Assembly: GCA_963691705.1 (NCBI GenBank)
Contig: OY829540.1
Coordinates: 49,016,158 to 49,080,157 of the forward strand
Direction: 5' to 3'
From: Viola odorata
Lineage: Eukaryota; Streptophyta; Magnoliopsida; Malpighiales; Violaceae
DNA: 64,000 nucleotides
The notes beneath the pieces are model-generated. The model was given only the letters and a program-made list of their open reading frames with translations, made no database searches and was not told the DNA's origin. Of this stretch, positions 20,560 to 31,491 are shown piece by piece. Positions within the stretch are counted from its first letter, which is position 1; each line of letters opens with the position of its first letter. A program made the position numbers and the translations under genes.

Positions 20560-22679
20560 TTAGACTTTCTCCCCCGAAGGGCCAGAAGAACCGCTGTCAC
20601 CTTTGCTAATCTCACCCATCACGATAGATATGTAATCAGCTACCTGGGCCGGATCCGAAGGGTTACCTTTGAAACGGGACTCAAACCTAGAAACGAAGGC
20701 CTCCAGAACCCTCTTCCTCCATAACTCTTCCTTTAATGACGCCCTAGCAGACCCCTCATCTCGAGCAAGTACCTCTTCGCGGAGAAAGAGATTCTTCTTC
20801 CTTTCTAGCGCCAATTCCGCCTCCAGAACTTCTATCTTGGCTTTCCCGATAGATTTTTCTCTGTCCAATTCCGTTTGGGACGATTCACAGAGGCGCGTCA
20901 GCAACCTAGAATGCTCCACCGCCTTCTCTAGCTGCACCCTTGCAACACACAATGCGCTGGAAAAATTACGGGACTCGCGATCGTGAATTTCGAATTGATA
21001 ATTCAGATGGCGGAAAAAGTCCAGAGAATCATTCAGAACATGGCGAAAGCATGCCGAGGGAGGGAGTTGAAGAAATTCCTGTTTCTCTTTTTTGGAACTC
21101 AGCATCTCCCCTATCAAGGGTGCAGTAAACTCATCTCGAGAAAAAGGTTGGGGAACCCCGACAGCGCGAAGGGCATCAAAGCAAAACCCTGCAAGATTCA
21201 TACGGTAGGCCGGGACCCCGTCAGGACCAAGATTGATTGAGGGAGGCGGAGAAGAGCCCTGAGGAAAAATACTCTGGAAAGGAGTAAAAAGCAGCTGCGG
21301 AGTAACCTTAGGCGGTAGCTCAGTAGTCGAATCCACCACAGGAGGTGTGACCACTACGTCAGGAATACAATGAGCAATCGGAGAATCGGGAGCGTCAGAT
21401 ATGGGAGGAGGACACTCCATCGGTATGCCCTCTCCCTCAGAAGAACCAGTTTTTTCCAACGCCTTAGCGGCTACCGTTGGCTGAGAGGCGCCCGCCTCAG
21501 ACAAAACAGCAGGCGTAGAAACAGTTGCCACATCCACAGGAGATGTCCCGGTAGCTTGTCCACTAGTGGCCACTTGAAGTTTTTTCCGACGCTGGGAAGC
21601 AGCAAGGGAAGAAGCGTGGCAAAGGTCTGACTTGGTATCTGCATCCTCATCATCGCTAGTAATTACCGTCGTTGCGACAGGCCTGGAGTCCGTCCCCGTG
21701 CAACGCTCCGGTAGCCAATTTTCCACAAAACGAGAAGTTCGCACAGAGCTAACGGGCCTTCGCCCTCCCCGGGCAACCGTTTTAGTTCTCTTCCTAGAAG
21801 GAGGAATGCCACCCCGACTTGAGACCTCAGCCGAAGGCGAGGCCGGTAAAGTTTGAAGCGGTATTACGTTCAGAGGAGTACCAGCGTCACCTGGAAATCA
21901 ACCGTTAGCTCCTTATAGCAAACAAAGCAGGCGAGGACCAAAGTAAAGAAATTATGGAAAGAAATAGGCTCACCTATAACGCACTCTTCCAGAGGCTTGA
22001 ACAGAGCAAAGGCACGAATGCGGTAGTGGGTATTCTCGTCTAACAAAGCGTTAGCCTGGTCCAACTCAGTTCTGGACAAAATCGCGGGATTTGTCCAAAC
22101 GGGACCTGCCAGTTCCTGATTAAAATTGATACGCCACAAACATGACGGTAGCTCCAGAACAAAGAAGCTGCTCTTCCAATCAGCTACAACCTTCTTGAAG
22201 CCGTGAAAACGTTGCCAAAACGACTGCACGAGCGCATCATCCCACCGGGGAGTAATCTCGATTAAACAATTGTAGCAAATCATGCTAAAGAATTTGCGAA
22301 ATAAATTGATAGATGGGGTAAAAATGTTCTTCAACTCGCAAGCGCGAAGAAAAGCATAAACCGCACACCAAGAGGAAGGAGTTATCTGGGCAGGATTAAG
22401 GCTATACTCCCGCAGCAGAGTTAGTATCGACTCATGAACGGGAAAGCGGAAACCATAAAGGAACATTTTAAAATAAAGAAGCCTACTGTGACCCCACCCT
22501 GGATTATGAAGCCGCATATCACTTCCGGGAATAGAAGGCTCATGCCCAGGAGGAAAGGTAATACCATGTTCCTCCAATTCGGCTTTCAGAACCACATCGC
22601 AGGTAAAAATACTCGGTGATTGGGCAACCTCGGGATCCATGGGCCTAGAGATAATCTGGCGAGGTCTATTCCTAGCCAT
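20560..22679 (-). CDS. B aORF3: intact antisense PF04195-type gene, two exons
   Basis: Exon 1 is 21974-22679 (ATG 22679, MARNRPRQIISRP), the intron is 21891-21973 (83 bp, donor GTGAGCC, acceptor TTTCCAG), and exon 2 is 20560-21890. Joining them keeps the frame (phase 1) and gives about 678 residues. Exon 1 holds the PF04195-like domain: RLLYFKMFLYGFRFPV, LNPAQITPSSW, ITPRWDDALVQSFWQRF. Exon 2 is proline/serine-rich with the conserved FVENWLP motif, and ends in a coiled coil (about 20680-21000). No break is visible. It is a paralogue of aORF4, so each element carries two versions. The biochemical role is unknown. Confidence 0.8.
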
Positions 22680-23176
22680 AGCAAACCAAAAAAAAAGGAA
22701 ATCTGAGAAGGGACGAATTGATACCTTAAAGGAGAAGAATCGCAGAGAAATCGGCGAACAGTGACGAGCGGCCGAAAAGGTATTTGGAGAAGAAGACGAA
22801 GGAAGACAAAAAGGAAAATTCGAAGTGAGGGCAAAAGTTTTGAGAAATTGAAGGATGGCCCTTCTTAAAGGATAAAAATGCCACCGCATTAATTGAGTCA
22901 CCAATCGGGCAAAGACGCGTGTAAAAGAAGTTGGCCACGTGGTAGCGCATTAAAGAAATTTGAAAAAAGAGAAGTTATTCGTCGAGACTCCCCAAAGGGG
23001 CGAGACAGTATTGACCCGGTCAGAGTAACCGCGAAGCGATTGCCTCAGTCAGGCCAACCGCTTGCGTTAGCTATCACCAAGAACCAGCAGGATAACGGAA
23101 ATAACGACAAAAAAGGAAAAATAGAAAGCATTATTTTATTCATAAAACGCCAATAGGCGGGTACAATGCAAAACGG
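22680..23176. other. B spacer between aORF3 and aORF2
   Basis: No gene is supported. A TTTAAGAAGG word at 22860-22870 on the minus strand lies about 185 bp upstream of the aORF3 ATG and is the best candidate for its core promoter; A and D have TTTAAAA-like words at similar places. The block near 23130-23165 with TTATTTTATTC and a short GCC-GGC inverted repeat is where aORF2 transcripts would end. Confidence 0.35.
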
Positions 23177-23599
23177 CTAATCCTCATCAGGCCAATAAAT
23201 GTCGTGGTGATAAACTCCGTCATCATCAAGGAACGGCATCTTCCCGTCAGCATTCGGGACCGGCTGGTCTGCCTCCCTTTCTGGGCAGGACCCTGACGGG
23301 CATGATTTTCCTTTGGCGCTCGAATCTGCCAACCCCGCACCAGCACTGATGGGAAAATCCTCATTCAGCGAGCAATCAGGGGAAGAAAAGCGTTTGCCAC
23401 CCTCTTGAATAGCAGAACCAGAAGAAGCCAACGTCGCAAAGGGCGTCTTGGAAGTCCGTTTCCCCTGCTTCTTACGACCCTTTCGGCGGACCGGAGGCCT
23501 CCATGGTGGTGAAGAACGGGGATGATCTGAGTCCAGCGAAGTTGGGGGAGTCGGCAAGGAGTCACGATCCATGGAACTTAAGAAATAAAAATCTGCCAT
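23177..23599 (-). CDS. B aORF2: small proline-rich, acidic-tailed antisense protein
   Basis: The open frame of 140 residues starts at ATG 23599 (MADFYFLSSMDRDS). Three features are shared with D, E and A: an N-terminal PTPPTSLDSD followed by PPWRP; a central basic stretch (RRKGRKKQGKR); and an acidic tail ending IYWPDED. This conservation across families that differ in most other spacer DNA argues that it is a real protein. No known family is recognised. TATATAA at 23666-23672 on the minus strand lies about 70 bp upstream. Confidence 0.7.
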   Translation of the reverse strand: MADFYFLSSMDRDSLPTPPTSLDSDHPRSSPPWRPPVRRKGRKKQGKRTSKTPFATLASSGSAIQEGGKRFSSPDCSLNEDFPISAGAGLADSSAKGKSCPSGSCPEREADQPVPNADGKMPFLDDDGVYHHDIYWPDED

Positions 23600-24086
23600 G
23601 CCACCTGCAAAAGCAAAAAAGAAGGAAAAGGAAGAAGATGAACAGGAAAGGGAAACCAAACTCCCTTATATAGCCGAGTGAGCATTTCGATCCCTGAAAG
23701 ATCAATTAAGACGCTTGGGAAAAATAACTGCAATTGCAGAATCTGATCCGTCACAGGCGCGTCTGCTCGTTGAATGCACCAATCAAAGGGCACCAAAGAA
23801 CCGCCCAACCACCTACCACTGAAAAGACGGCCCTGTAACAGTGAAGACAGAGCATTCATTGCTAATCCCCGGAACACGACCACTGCAATACAATGTCCCG
23901 AGGAAGACCCATTTTCAGTTGGGCTCATGACAAATATTTCCAACCAATAAAGCAAGCAACCACGCAAGAAAAAGAGAAGACTTGGGAAAAAGCAGAGACA
24001 GTTATTTATTTATGGCCAGGTGGCCTTAGCGTTCAAATATGTACAAGAAACATAAGAAAAGCAACGAGAAGAAGCGGAGCCAGCGG
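23600..24086 (-). promoter_or_regulatory. B spacer: putative aORF2 promoter and internal pre-LTR motif copy
   Basis: The TATATAAG box of aORF2 is at 23665-23672. At 23909-23925 the motif ATTTTCAGTTGGGCTC recurs, followed by TGACAAAT, which resembles the LTR start TGATAACAAT. About 740 bp further right the same motif stands before the true 3' LTR, so aORF1 is bracketed by two direct copies. Confidence 0.5.
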
Positions 24087-24470
24087 TCAGATATTGGACC
24101 CCGCATCATCTTCCCCTGGCACAACGGGAACCTCCCTTAAAGCGTCAGCGACGGAGGTCAGTTCGGAAGAGCAAGCTCTCATGCCCTTTAGGCAGCAGGC
24201 CAGCAGATCTTTCCTCTGCTGCAGCATCGAGGCCACCACATCAAGGTGAGCACTGACAGTGGCCAGTTTCGCCAAACTCTCTAGGGGATTAAAATCCTCT
24301 AGAGTTATTCCCAGCTGTCTAGACAGAATAGGGGTTAGCACCCCCCGCAACTCCAGGACATCCTCGGAGGTCTTGGTGATCATCCTCTCCAGGAAGCCGA
24401 TGTCACCCTCAGTAAGATTCTTCAGGATTAGAGTTTTGGAGATCAGGAAATTACGAGTCAGTTCATCCAT
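24087..24470 (-). CDS. B aORF1: intact small helical antisense protein
   Basis: The frame of 127 residues starts at ATG 24470 (MDELTRNFLISKTLILKNLT) and ends DDAGSNI. It aligns over its full length with E and Z aORF1. The conserved centre is QQRKDLLACCLKGMR, with paired Cys residues; the rest looks like three or four amphipathic helices. No known family is recognised. TATAAATC at 24532-24539 on the minus strand lies about 65 bp upstream. It is the antisense gene nearest the 3' LTR in every element. Confidence 0.75.
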   Translation of the reverse strand: MDELTRNFLISKTLILKNLTEGDIGFLERMITKTSEDVLELRGVLTPILSRQLGITLEDFNPLESLAKLATVSAHLDVVASMLQQRKDLLACCLKGMRACSSELTSVADALREVPVVPGEDDAGSNI

Positions 24471-24627
24471 GGCGGAATACGAAAAGAAAGAACGTGAAAA
24501 ATGCGAAGAAACTGGCACAGAGAAACCTCTGATTTATAGATTCTGACAAAAAAACCGTCAGGACCATCTTCTGAGGCAAAACCGCCCCGGTACATAAAGG
24601 GACTCTCCGTGAGAGAAGGAACGTTAG

Positions 24628-24666
24628 CCCTTAGTAAACACTCGGGCTCATTTTCAGTTGGGCTTA
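24628..24666 (+). other. Conserved block before the B 3' LTR
   Basis: CCCTTAGTAAACACTCGG followed by TTTTCAGTTGGGCTTA abuts the LTR. The same block precedes the 3' LTRs of Z, A, C, D and F. It stands where a polypurine tract should be, but it is not a purine run. AGCCC and GGGCT within it can form a small stem. Confidence 0.6.
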
Positions 24667-25238
24667 TGATAACAATCCACCTAAAAGAAAGGGTATTTTC
24701 GTCTATCACCCGGTGGGAAGAGGCATAGCTACTGTTTCACACCACCACGGTAGGGACAAGATCGCTACCTTCCCTAAAGGCTAACGCTACAGAGGCTAAC
24801 GGGGCCCTACCGGCTCCTCTCACGGACCTCCTGCTTGGCTCAAGGAGTTATCTCACCCCCAGAGGAAACCACGCGTCAGGATTAACGCTCCGGCCACTAT
24901 CCTACCGCGGCAATATCTACCTAAACACCTACCGCCGAGGTAGCGTATCACGATAAGGGCGAATCACAGACCCTAACGCGAGTGATAGCTCCGTACCCAT
25001 TTACTCAGGTGGGAACGCCCCCTTTCTTCTATAAATACCTCCCCTACAAAGGAGGCAGGTAAGCGGACTTGACTGGCCAAAACTCTGCCCATTTCAGTAC
25101 ACATACTGACTTAAGCATCGGAGTGTTTCCGCCGGAGACCCCCTCCGGCGCATTGCAGGTACTGTGGACCGTCGCGTACACTGATCTGAGAGGAGCTGCT
25201 CCGCCATACATCCTTTGGCAGAAGACAAATTATTATCA
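24667..25238 (+). repeat. B 3' LTR (572 bp)
   Basis: It is nearly identical to 10577-11148, with about ten transitions and no length difference. TATAAATA is at 25030-25037. The A element resumes directly after TATTATCA and the GCTAT duplication. Confidence 0.93.
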
Positions 25239-28047
25239 GCTATCGAGAAAGAGATATCAAAACTCATGGATGCCGGCTTCATCCGAGAAGTCCAGTACCC
25301 GACGTGGTTGGCTAATCCTATGTTAGTCCCAAAACCTAACGGAGATTGGCCCATGTGCATTGACTTCACTGATTTGAACGACGCCTGTCCCAAAGACTGT
25401 TATCCCCTTCCTCAAATCGATCAGTTGGTCGACCAAACCGCTGGGTCCGCCTATCTAAGCTCGTTAGACGCCAACTCGGGATATCACCAAATCCCCATGG
25501 TCGTGGAGGACGAAGAAAAGACCGCGTTTATCACTCCGAAGGCCACCTATTGCTATACAGCGATGCCATTTGGATTGAAAAATACTGGGGCAACATTCCA
25601 GCGCATGGCAAACAAAGTTTTTGAGAAGCAGATTGGGAAAAGGGTGGAGGCCTACGTGGACGATATACTTGTCAAAAGCCGAAGCTTCAAGGACCACTTG
25701 GCTGATTTGGAAGAAGTTTTCAGCGTGATGAGAGAATACAAGATAAAGTTAAACCCCTGCAAATGCATGTTCGCATTCCAAACGGGTAAATTCTTATGCT
25801 ACATGGTCAGCCTGAAAGGTATCCAGCCTAACCCTTCGAAAGTAAAGGCAATTTAGGATATGATATCTCCTTGAACCGTCAAGGAAGTGCAAAAGCTCAC
25901 AAGGCGAAAGGTGCCTACCTTTCTTCAAGGTCATTCGTAAGAAAGCACGCTTTGGGTGGACGGAAGAGTGTGAAGAAGCGTGTGCCGGCATAAAAGCCTA
26001 CCTCTCGTCCGACCTGGTGCTGACGAGACCTGAACCAGGGGACGCCTTATATTTGTATCTGGGTGTCACCAACGAGGTGGTCAGTGCTGTCCTCATACGA
26101 AGTGATAGACATATTCATCGCCCTGTATTCTTTGTCAGCCACATACTGAAAGACGCCGAATTAGGTACACTCACATTGAGAAAATAGCGTTTGCCCTAGT
26201 ACAGGCAACACGGAAGATGGATCGGTACTTCCAAGCTCATCCTATCGTAGTACTCACCGACCAGCCATTGAGGAAAATTTTCAGGAAACCTGAGTCTTCA
26301 GGAAGAATGCTGATTTGGGCGATCGAACTCGAGCAATATGGGTTGCAATATAAGGCTAGACCATCCATCAAAGCCCAAGCGTTAGCAGACTTCATAGCAG
26401 AATGCACATTCATACAAGAGTCACCGGTGGACCCACCGGAAGGGGAAGCTGAAGACTCAGATCTCCTGTCCCTAGAATCATATAATGACACATGGATCAT
26501 CTACCTGGACGGAGCCAAAAATCAAGAGTCAGCCGGTGCAGGAATTTTCATGATTGGACCCAATGACATGCAGATACGATATGCCATTAGAATTTTGCAA
26601 CCACTGTCCAACAACGCGGCTGAGGATGAAGCATTACTGGCGGGACTCATGATAGGCAATAGTTTCTCTGTCAAAACTACGTGCGATGCAGGAACGGTGC
26701 GTGATCCACAGCTAGAGATACGTGGGGACTCTAAACTGATAATAGATCAAGTCTTGAGAAACTCCCAAGCCCGAGAGCCTATCATGATCCAATATCTTGC
26801 AAAAGTAAAATGTGAGCTAACGGAAATACAGAAAAAAGGCATCCAAGTTTGCTTTGAGTATATTCCTCGAGAAGACAATGCTGAGGCTGATAATCTTGCT
26901 AAAATGGCAGCCAACCCGGAAGCCTCCATACCTAAAGATGTGCACTACGGTGAGATACCAATGCCTTCTTTCATGGAAGAACAAGTGTCTCTTTGTGTGG
27001 AAGAAGCGGAAAGTGATTGGAGAATCCCCGTTGTGAAATATTTGAAACACGATGAGTTGCCAGTGGATAACATCGAAAAGAAGAAAATTTTGAAGCAAGC
27101 GGCACGATGCACATACTACAATGAGGAGTTAATTCGAAAATGTTTCTCCCATCCAGCCGCAAAGTGCATAACGGAGCGGGAAGGCCTTCACACCTTGCGA
27201 GAAATCCACGAAGGAATATGTGGCATGCACGTGGCTGGTGACACCCTAGCAGCACAGGTCTTTTGGTCAGGATTCTACTTGCCCACCATTCACAGAGACT
27301 GTCACAACTTTGTAAAATCTTGTCAAAAATTCCAGGAATACGCTAAGATTCCCCGAAGACCAGCCGTACAAATCTCAGAATTTGTTGCTCCTTGCCCGTT
27401 TGCCAAATGAGGAATTGATATTTTGGGCCCATTTCCAAAAGCCAGGTCTCAACTAAAATTTGTGGTCGTGGCGGTAGACTATTTCATAAAATGGGCAGAA
27501 GCAGAGGCAGTAGCCAACATTACCACGGAAAAAATCTGGCGTTTCTTTAAATATCAAGTCATAATGCGATTCGGGGTACCTCGCATATTGGTCAGCGACA
27601 ATGGAACACAATTCACGAGCTAATTTTTTAAAAATCAGTGCGCAGAATTCCAAATCGAACAGAGATTCTCTTCTGTAGCACACCCGCAAACCAATGGTCA
27701 GGCGGAAGTGACCAATCGCAGTATCCTCAGTGGCATCAAAAGGAACCTAGAAGGTTCTAAAAAGAAATGGGCAGACGAACTGCCGTATGTAATGCGGGCC
27801 TATCGCATGACCCTCAAAACTACCACAGGAGAAACCCCCTTTGTGTTAGCCTTTGTCACAGAGGCTGTCACGCTGGTAGAAATTGGCACCCTAAGCCTTC
27901 GAGTGGCATATTTCAACGAAGAAATAAATGAGGAAAGGTTACGCGCTAGCCTCGATGCACTACAAAAGAAAGATGGCGCAATATCATAACAGGCAAGTCA
28001 AAGAGCGGCTGCTCAAGGCGGGAGATTTAGTGCTCAGAGACAAGCGA
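25239..28047 (+). pseudogene. A reverse transcriptase, two RNase H domains and integrase
   Basis: The RT continues from 10576 with LMDAGFIREVQYPTWLANP and has YVDD at 25653-25664. Stops at 25855 and 25875 and a deletion near 25900 damage the RT thumb. The first RNase H (about 25930-26400) has a frameshift near 26165. The archaeal-type RNase H follows (about 26490-26920; YLDGAKNQESAGAG, IRGDSKLIIDQVL). Integrase (27150-28047) keeps all three catalytic acidic residues. It has TGG-to-TGA at 27408 and CAA-to-TAA at 27621, lacks the second Cys of the zinc site (SCQKF), and is cut at its C-terminus where the sequence jumps into the tandem array at 28048. Confidence 0.88.
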
Positions 28048-28520
28048 TGGTTGGTCCTGATCAGATAGCTCACTAAGACGAGGCACGCCCTGGCATAAAC
28101 AGCGTTGGGAGTGAAAATCCTATCCTTGTGGTGACCGTGCTAACATAGACGGCCCATCAAGATGAGGCACGCCCCCAACGCCCCCGGGAGTGAAAATCCT
28201 ATCCTTGTGGCAATCGTGCTCACATAGACGACCCATTAAGATGAGGCACGTCCCGGCTTCCTTGGGAGTGAAAATCCTATCCTTGTGGTAGTCGTGCTCA
28301 CACAGACGGGCCATTAAGACGAGGCACGCCCCAAGGAGATAGTAACTCCGTCCTGGAAGTGAAAATCCTATCCTTGTGACAACCGTGCTCACACAGACGG
28401 ACCATTAAGACGAGGCACGCTCCAGGGACGCGAGGTTTTAACGCTTGGGAGTGATAATCCTATCCTTGTGATGGCCAATCCTGATTAGATGGCTCGCTAA
28501 GACGACGCACGCCCCAAGCT
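28048..28520. repeat. A tandem array at the end of pol
   Basis: Five to six units of about 85-90 bp with GAAAATCCTATCCTTGTG and GAGGCACGCCCC correspond to B array 1. The first unit is fused to the integrase frame by a deletion that removed the end of pol. Confidence 0.82.
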
Positions 28521-29140
28521 GATCGTTGGCATTTGAAATAAAGAAGAGATATCCCAGCCAGTAACCGAGCGGTTGATACCCGGTGAAGTTGGGCTGGAGA
28601 GATGTCTCTATCACAACAACAATATCATGAACAAAATTAGCAAGGCTAAGTGATCCCCCTAACAACAAAGGGCGGCATCAAGCTATACACAACATGAGTG
28701 GAAATAATAGTGATTTGCCATTTGAAACATCATCAAAGAAATAATGATAATGCAGCGAAACAATTTCCTGATTCTCAACAGAGAAAAGAGCAAGTAGAGA
28801 CACTGCAGGAAAGTCTTCCTCAGAGAACAAGTCATTGTGACTATCGCAGAAATACTATGTCTTTAAAGACTGAAATACCTTGGCGCCCATGAATGGTGTG
28901 TGCATGCAAACGCAACGGTTGATCAACCGTATAAGGTACGATGACCACATCATTGTGGTTTTAGTAATGAAGTTTACTAACCATGTTGTGGCAGTAATGT
29001 CGTGAGGCAAGATCAACAAAGAAATTATAGACAAAAGGCAATGGTCTAAAGGAAAGTTGATATTGTCAAGATTACAAAATATCCTCAAAGGATAGATAAA
29101 GACATGCCAATGGTAAAAATCAAAAAGCAAAACGCGAGGC
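28521..29140. other. A non-coding stretch between array and aORF4
   Basis: It contains one degenerate copy of the B array 2 unit (about 28530-28600, with GAGCGGTTGATACCCGGTGA) and then AT-rich DNA that would be the 3' untranslated region of aORF4. Nothing else is seen. Confidence 0.4.
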
Positions 29141-31005
29141 CTAAGAAGCGGCTGACGCATTGTTTTCTCTTTGCTTGGCGGCTTTCGCGTTATAGAAATC
29201 CTCGTCGGACACATGCAAAGACCTCTCCTCAAAATATTCAGAAAGAACGTCAATCCGAAGGCGGTCCACCCCATAATTACGCATGAAGCCCTCTGACATA
29301 ATCATTGCTCCTTCCCTCAGATACCAACGATATTTCTCAGCAGAAAGACTAAGCTCGGCAGACAATTCAGCATTTCTATACCTTTCTGACGCTAGCGAGG
29401 CCTCTTCCTCAGAATAGCGTGCGCTTAGAGTGGTACCCTTATATTTTTCTTCTTCTAACGCAAGCCTGGCAACCTCCACCTCTTGCTTAGCAACATTTGC
29501 CTCTTGCCTAGCCATTTCCGCTTCTTGCTTGGCAGCCGTTGCAGCATCCAAAAGTCCCTGATGCTCAGTCGTCAACTTGTCTATTTCCCTTTGCTTGTCC
29601 GCTGCCTCTCTAGCGTTAGCCTCATCCATGTAATGGGCATGGCAGAAGGAAGAAAACATCTGAGAACGGAGGAAATCTATGCGCCCCTAGTGACCCTTGG
29701 CCAAAAATACATCCCTTTCCCCTTGATGCGACATTATTCGAGCGGCCAACAGAGATGTAGATGCAAGAATAGCGTCAACGCTATCAGTCTCCAAGGATTG
29801 AAAAACTTTCTCTCTAAAGCCACCCAGGTTAACCTGATGAGTGGGAAAGTTGGGAGGAGCGTATGAAGTAACACCAACCATCAAGTCAGAAGTAGAATTG
29901 ACCATCGCGGCAGGAGGCGAAGACAAAGGAACAAAAGACAGAGTAGGTGGACAAGGAGGGCAGTCAGCAGAACCCCCTACGACAGAGACAAAAGACTCAC
30001 CACCGCCGAGTGTCTCAAAACCCAGCATGTCTGAGCTAAAACCTACAACGGCAGAAGTAGAATTGAGTGGAGAATCAGCAAAAGCATGGGGATCGCTAAA
30101 AGGGTTAGCACCTTGAGGTTGCCCGAAAGGTGCGCCACCTTCAGCGGAAGCTGTCAAGGGAGGGTTAACGCCGGATGACGACGGGCTATTTTGAAGGTCG
30201 TGATGAACCTTCTTCCGGCGCTTGGGGAGCTCACATGCAAATGACATATCCTCGGGAGGAACAGAATGAGTGGAAGTGGTGCCAATTTCCTAAGAAAATG
30301 AAATGTAATATGGAAACTATAGAAGAGCGGAGAAAGCAGTAGGGGCAACAGATAAAGGTACCTGAGCAGAAGGAGAAACCAAGGGAATCCCAGAAGGAAT
30401 TGAATCGGCAGACACTTCTGAAGAAGCGGTAGCCTGAGAAAGAGCGGGAGGCAAGGGGGTTGCTTTTCTGACTCTCTTCCTTCTTGTGACATGCACTCGC
30501 GAAGACGATGCTTGAACAGTGCCAACAGTGGCGGTAACCCCTTGAGAAAGTGGCACAGCTAAAGTAACACCGATAGCCCCACCTTCAGCGGCAGCTTGGT
30601 CCCTTTTTTTTTGCTCCCTTCTCTTTTTCCTTCGAATATATTCAGGCTCCCAACCGGGCGGAACCACTGCATAATTATAAAAAAATATTAGCGTTAGTAT
30701 TTCCCAGCAACGCGAATAAAGAAGGGTAAACACTCACCCATTTTACACTCCGTAACTTCCATTCCGTTTGCCACTTTACGAGTGTCAACGCTAAAGTCCA
30801 TTTGGAGCATCATCTTTAACCAGCTATCCTCTGGGTCGGAAAGTGTTTTTCTGCTACCCCAAGCCACATCTTTAATTTCTTCGTTGAAACCGGTTCTCCA
30901 CAAGGGCTCGGGCAGGTCAATAACAAAAAATCCTTCCTTCCAGCCAGAAATAGAAGACTTGATACCCATGATTTTCCAAGTGAATGGCTTCAGTGAGTTA
31001 TCATC

Positions 31006-31471
31006 TAATAACAATCAATATACCCCCTAGGGCATTTTAGTCCGGACAGGGGGTACGTCATCTTCAGCTACTGTAGGGCCTGCCTGGGCTCCTACTCCGT
31101 CCTGCTACGGGGGGGTGGTTGACTTGCGGGGGGGGGGGGGCATCCAACACGGAATGACGCCTATTCCCACACCCGGTATGCCATAAGCGTTAGCACCTCT
31201 AACGCCCCACTAATCACCTATAAATACCCCCCTAGGTAGAAAAGGGGGGGGGGGGGGGACTCTCTCTCTACCCCCTCTCACTCCTGCTCCTGCTTACACT
31301 TCATATTTCACTACTTATACTGACTTGATCGTCGGAGTACCTGCGCCGGGGACCCCCTCCGGCGCCTTGCAGGTGTAGCGGCAGTGAGGACTACCCCCTC
31401 AGAGGTGAAGATCTCCAGGATTCCTCCTACCCCGGGGACTATTTTATCAAATTCCGGGGACTATTTTATCA
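31006..31471 (+). repeat. C 5' LTR (466 bp)
   Basis: It starts TAATAACAAT, where the usual TG has changed to TA, and ends CTATTTTATCA. TATAAATA is at 31219-31226. G-runs of 13 and about 14 bases lie near 31128 and 31244. The hairpin block CGCCGGGGACCCCCTCCGGC is at about 31348. The terminal GGACTATTTTATCA is duplicated in tandem. Confidence 0.88.
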
Positions 31472-31473
31472 AA

Positions 31474-31491
31474 TGGTGCTTTCGTTAAGAG
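31474..31491 (+). other. C primer binding site
   Basis: TGGTGCTTTCGTTAAGAG follows the 5' LTR and matches the A and B sites except at two positions. Confidence 0.65.

Larger units (their letters stand above)
10577..25238 (+). mobile_element. Element B: complete Tat-type Ty3/Gypsy retrotransposon (14.7 kb)
   Basis: This is the only complete element in the window. In order it has a 572-bp LTR, primer site, gag-pol (11234-17076), two tandem arrays (17150-18050), antisense aORF4, aORF3, aORF2 and aORF1 (18082-24470), the pre-LTR motif and a second 572-bp LTR. The two LTRs differ at about ten positions, all transitions and no indels, by eye. It is flanked by GCTAT on both sides. Gag-pol is interrupted several times, so it could now move only with help, but aORF1, aORF2 and aORF3 look intact. 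Confidence 0.93.
10572..25243. repeat. 5-bp target duplication of element B
   Basis: GCTAT stands at 10572-10576 before the 5' LTR and at 25239-25243 after the 3' LTR. Joining the flanks restores the A reading frame across the protease-RT junction. Confidence 0.92.
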
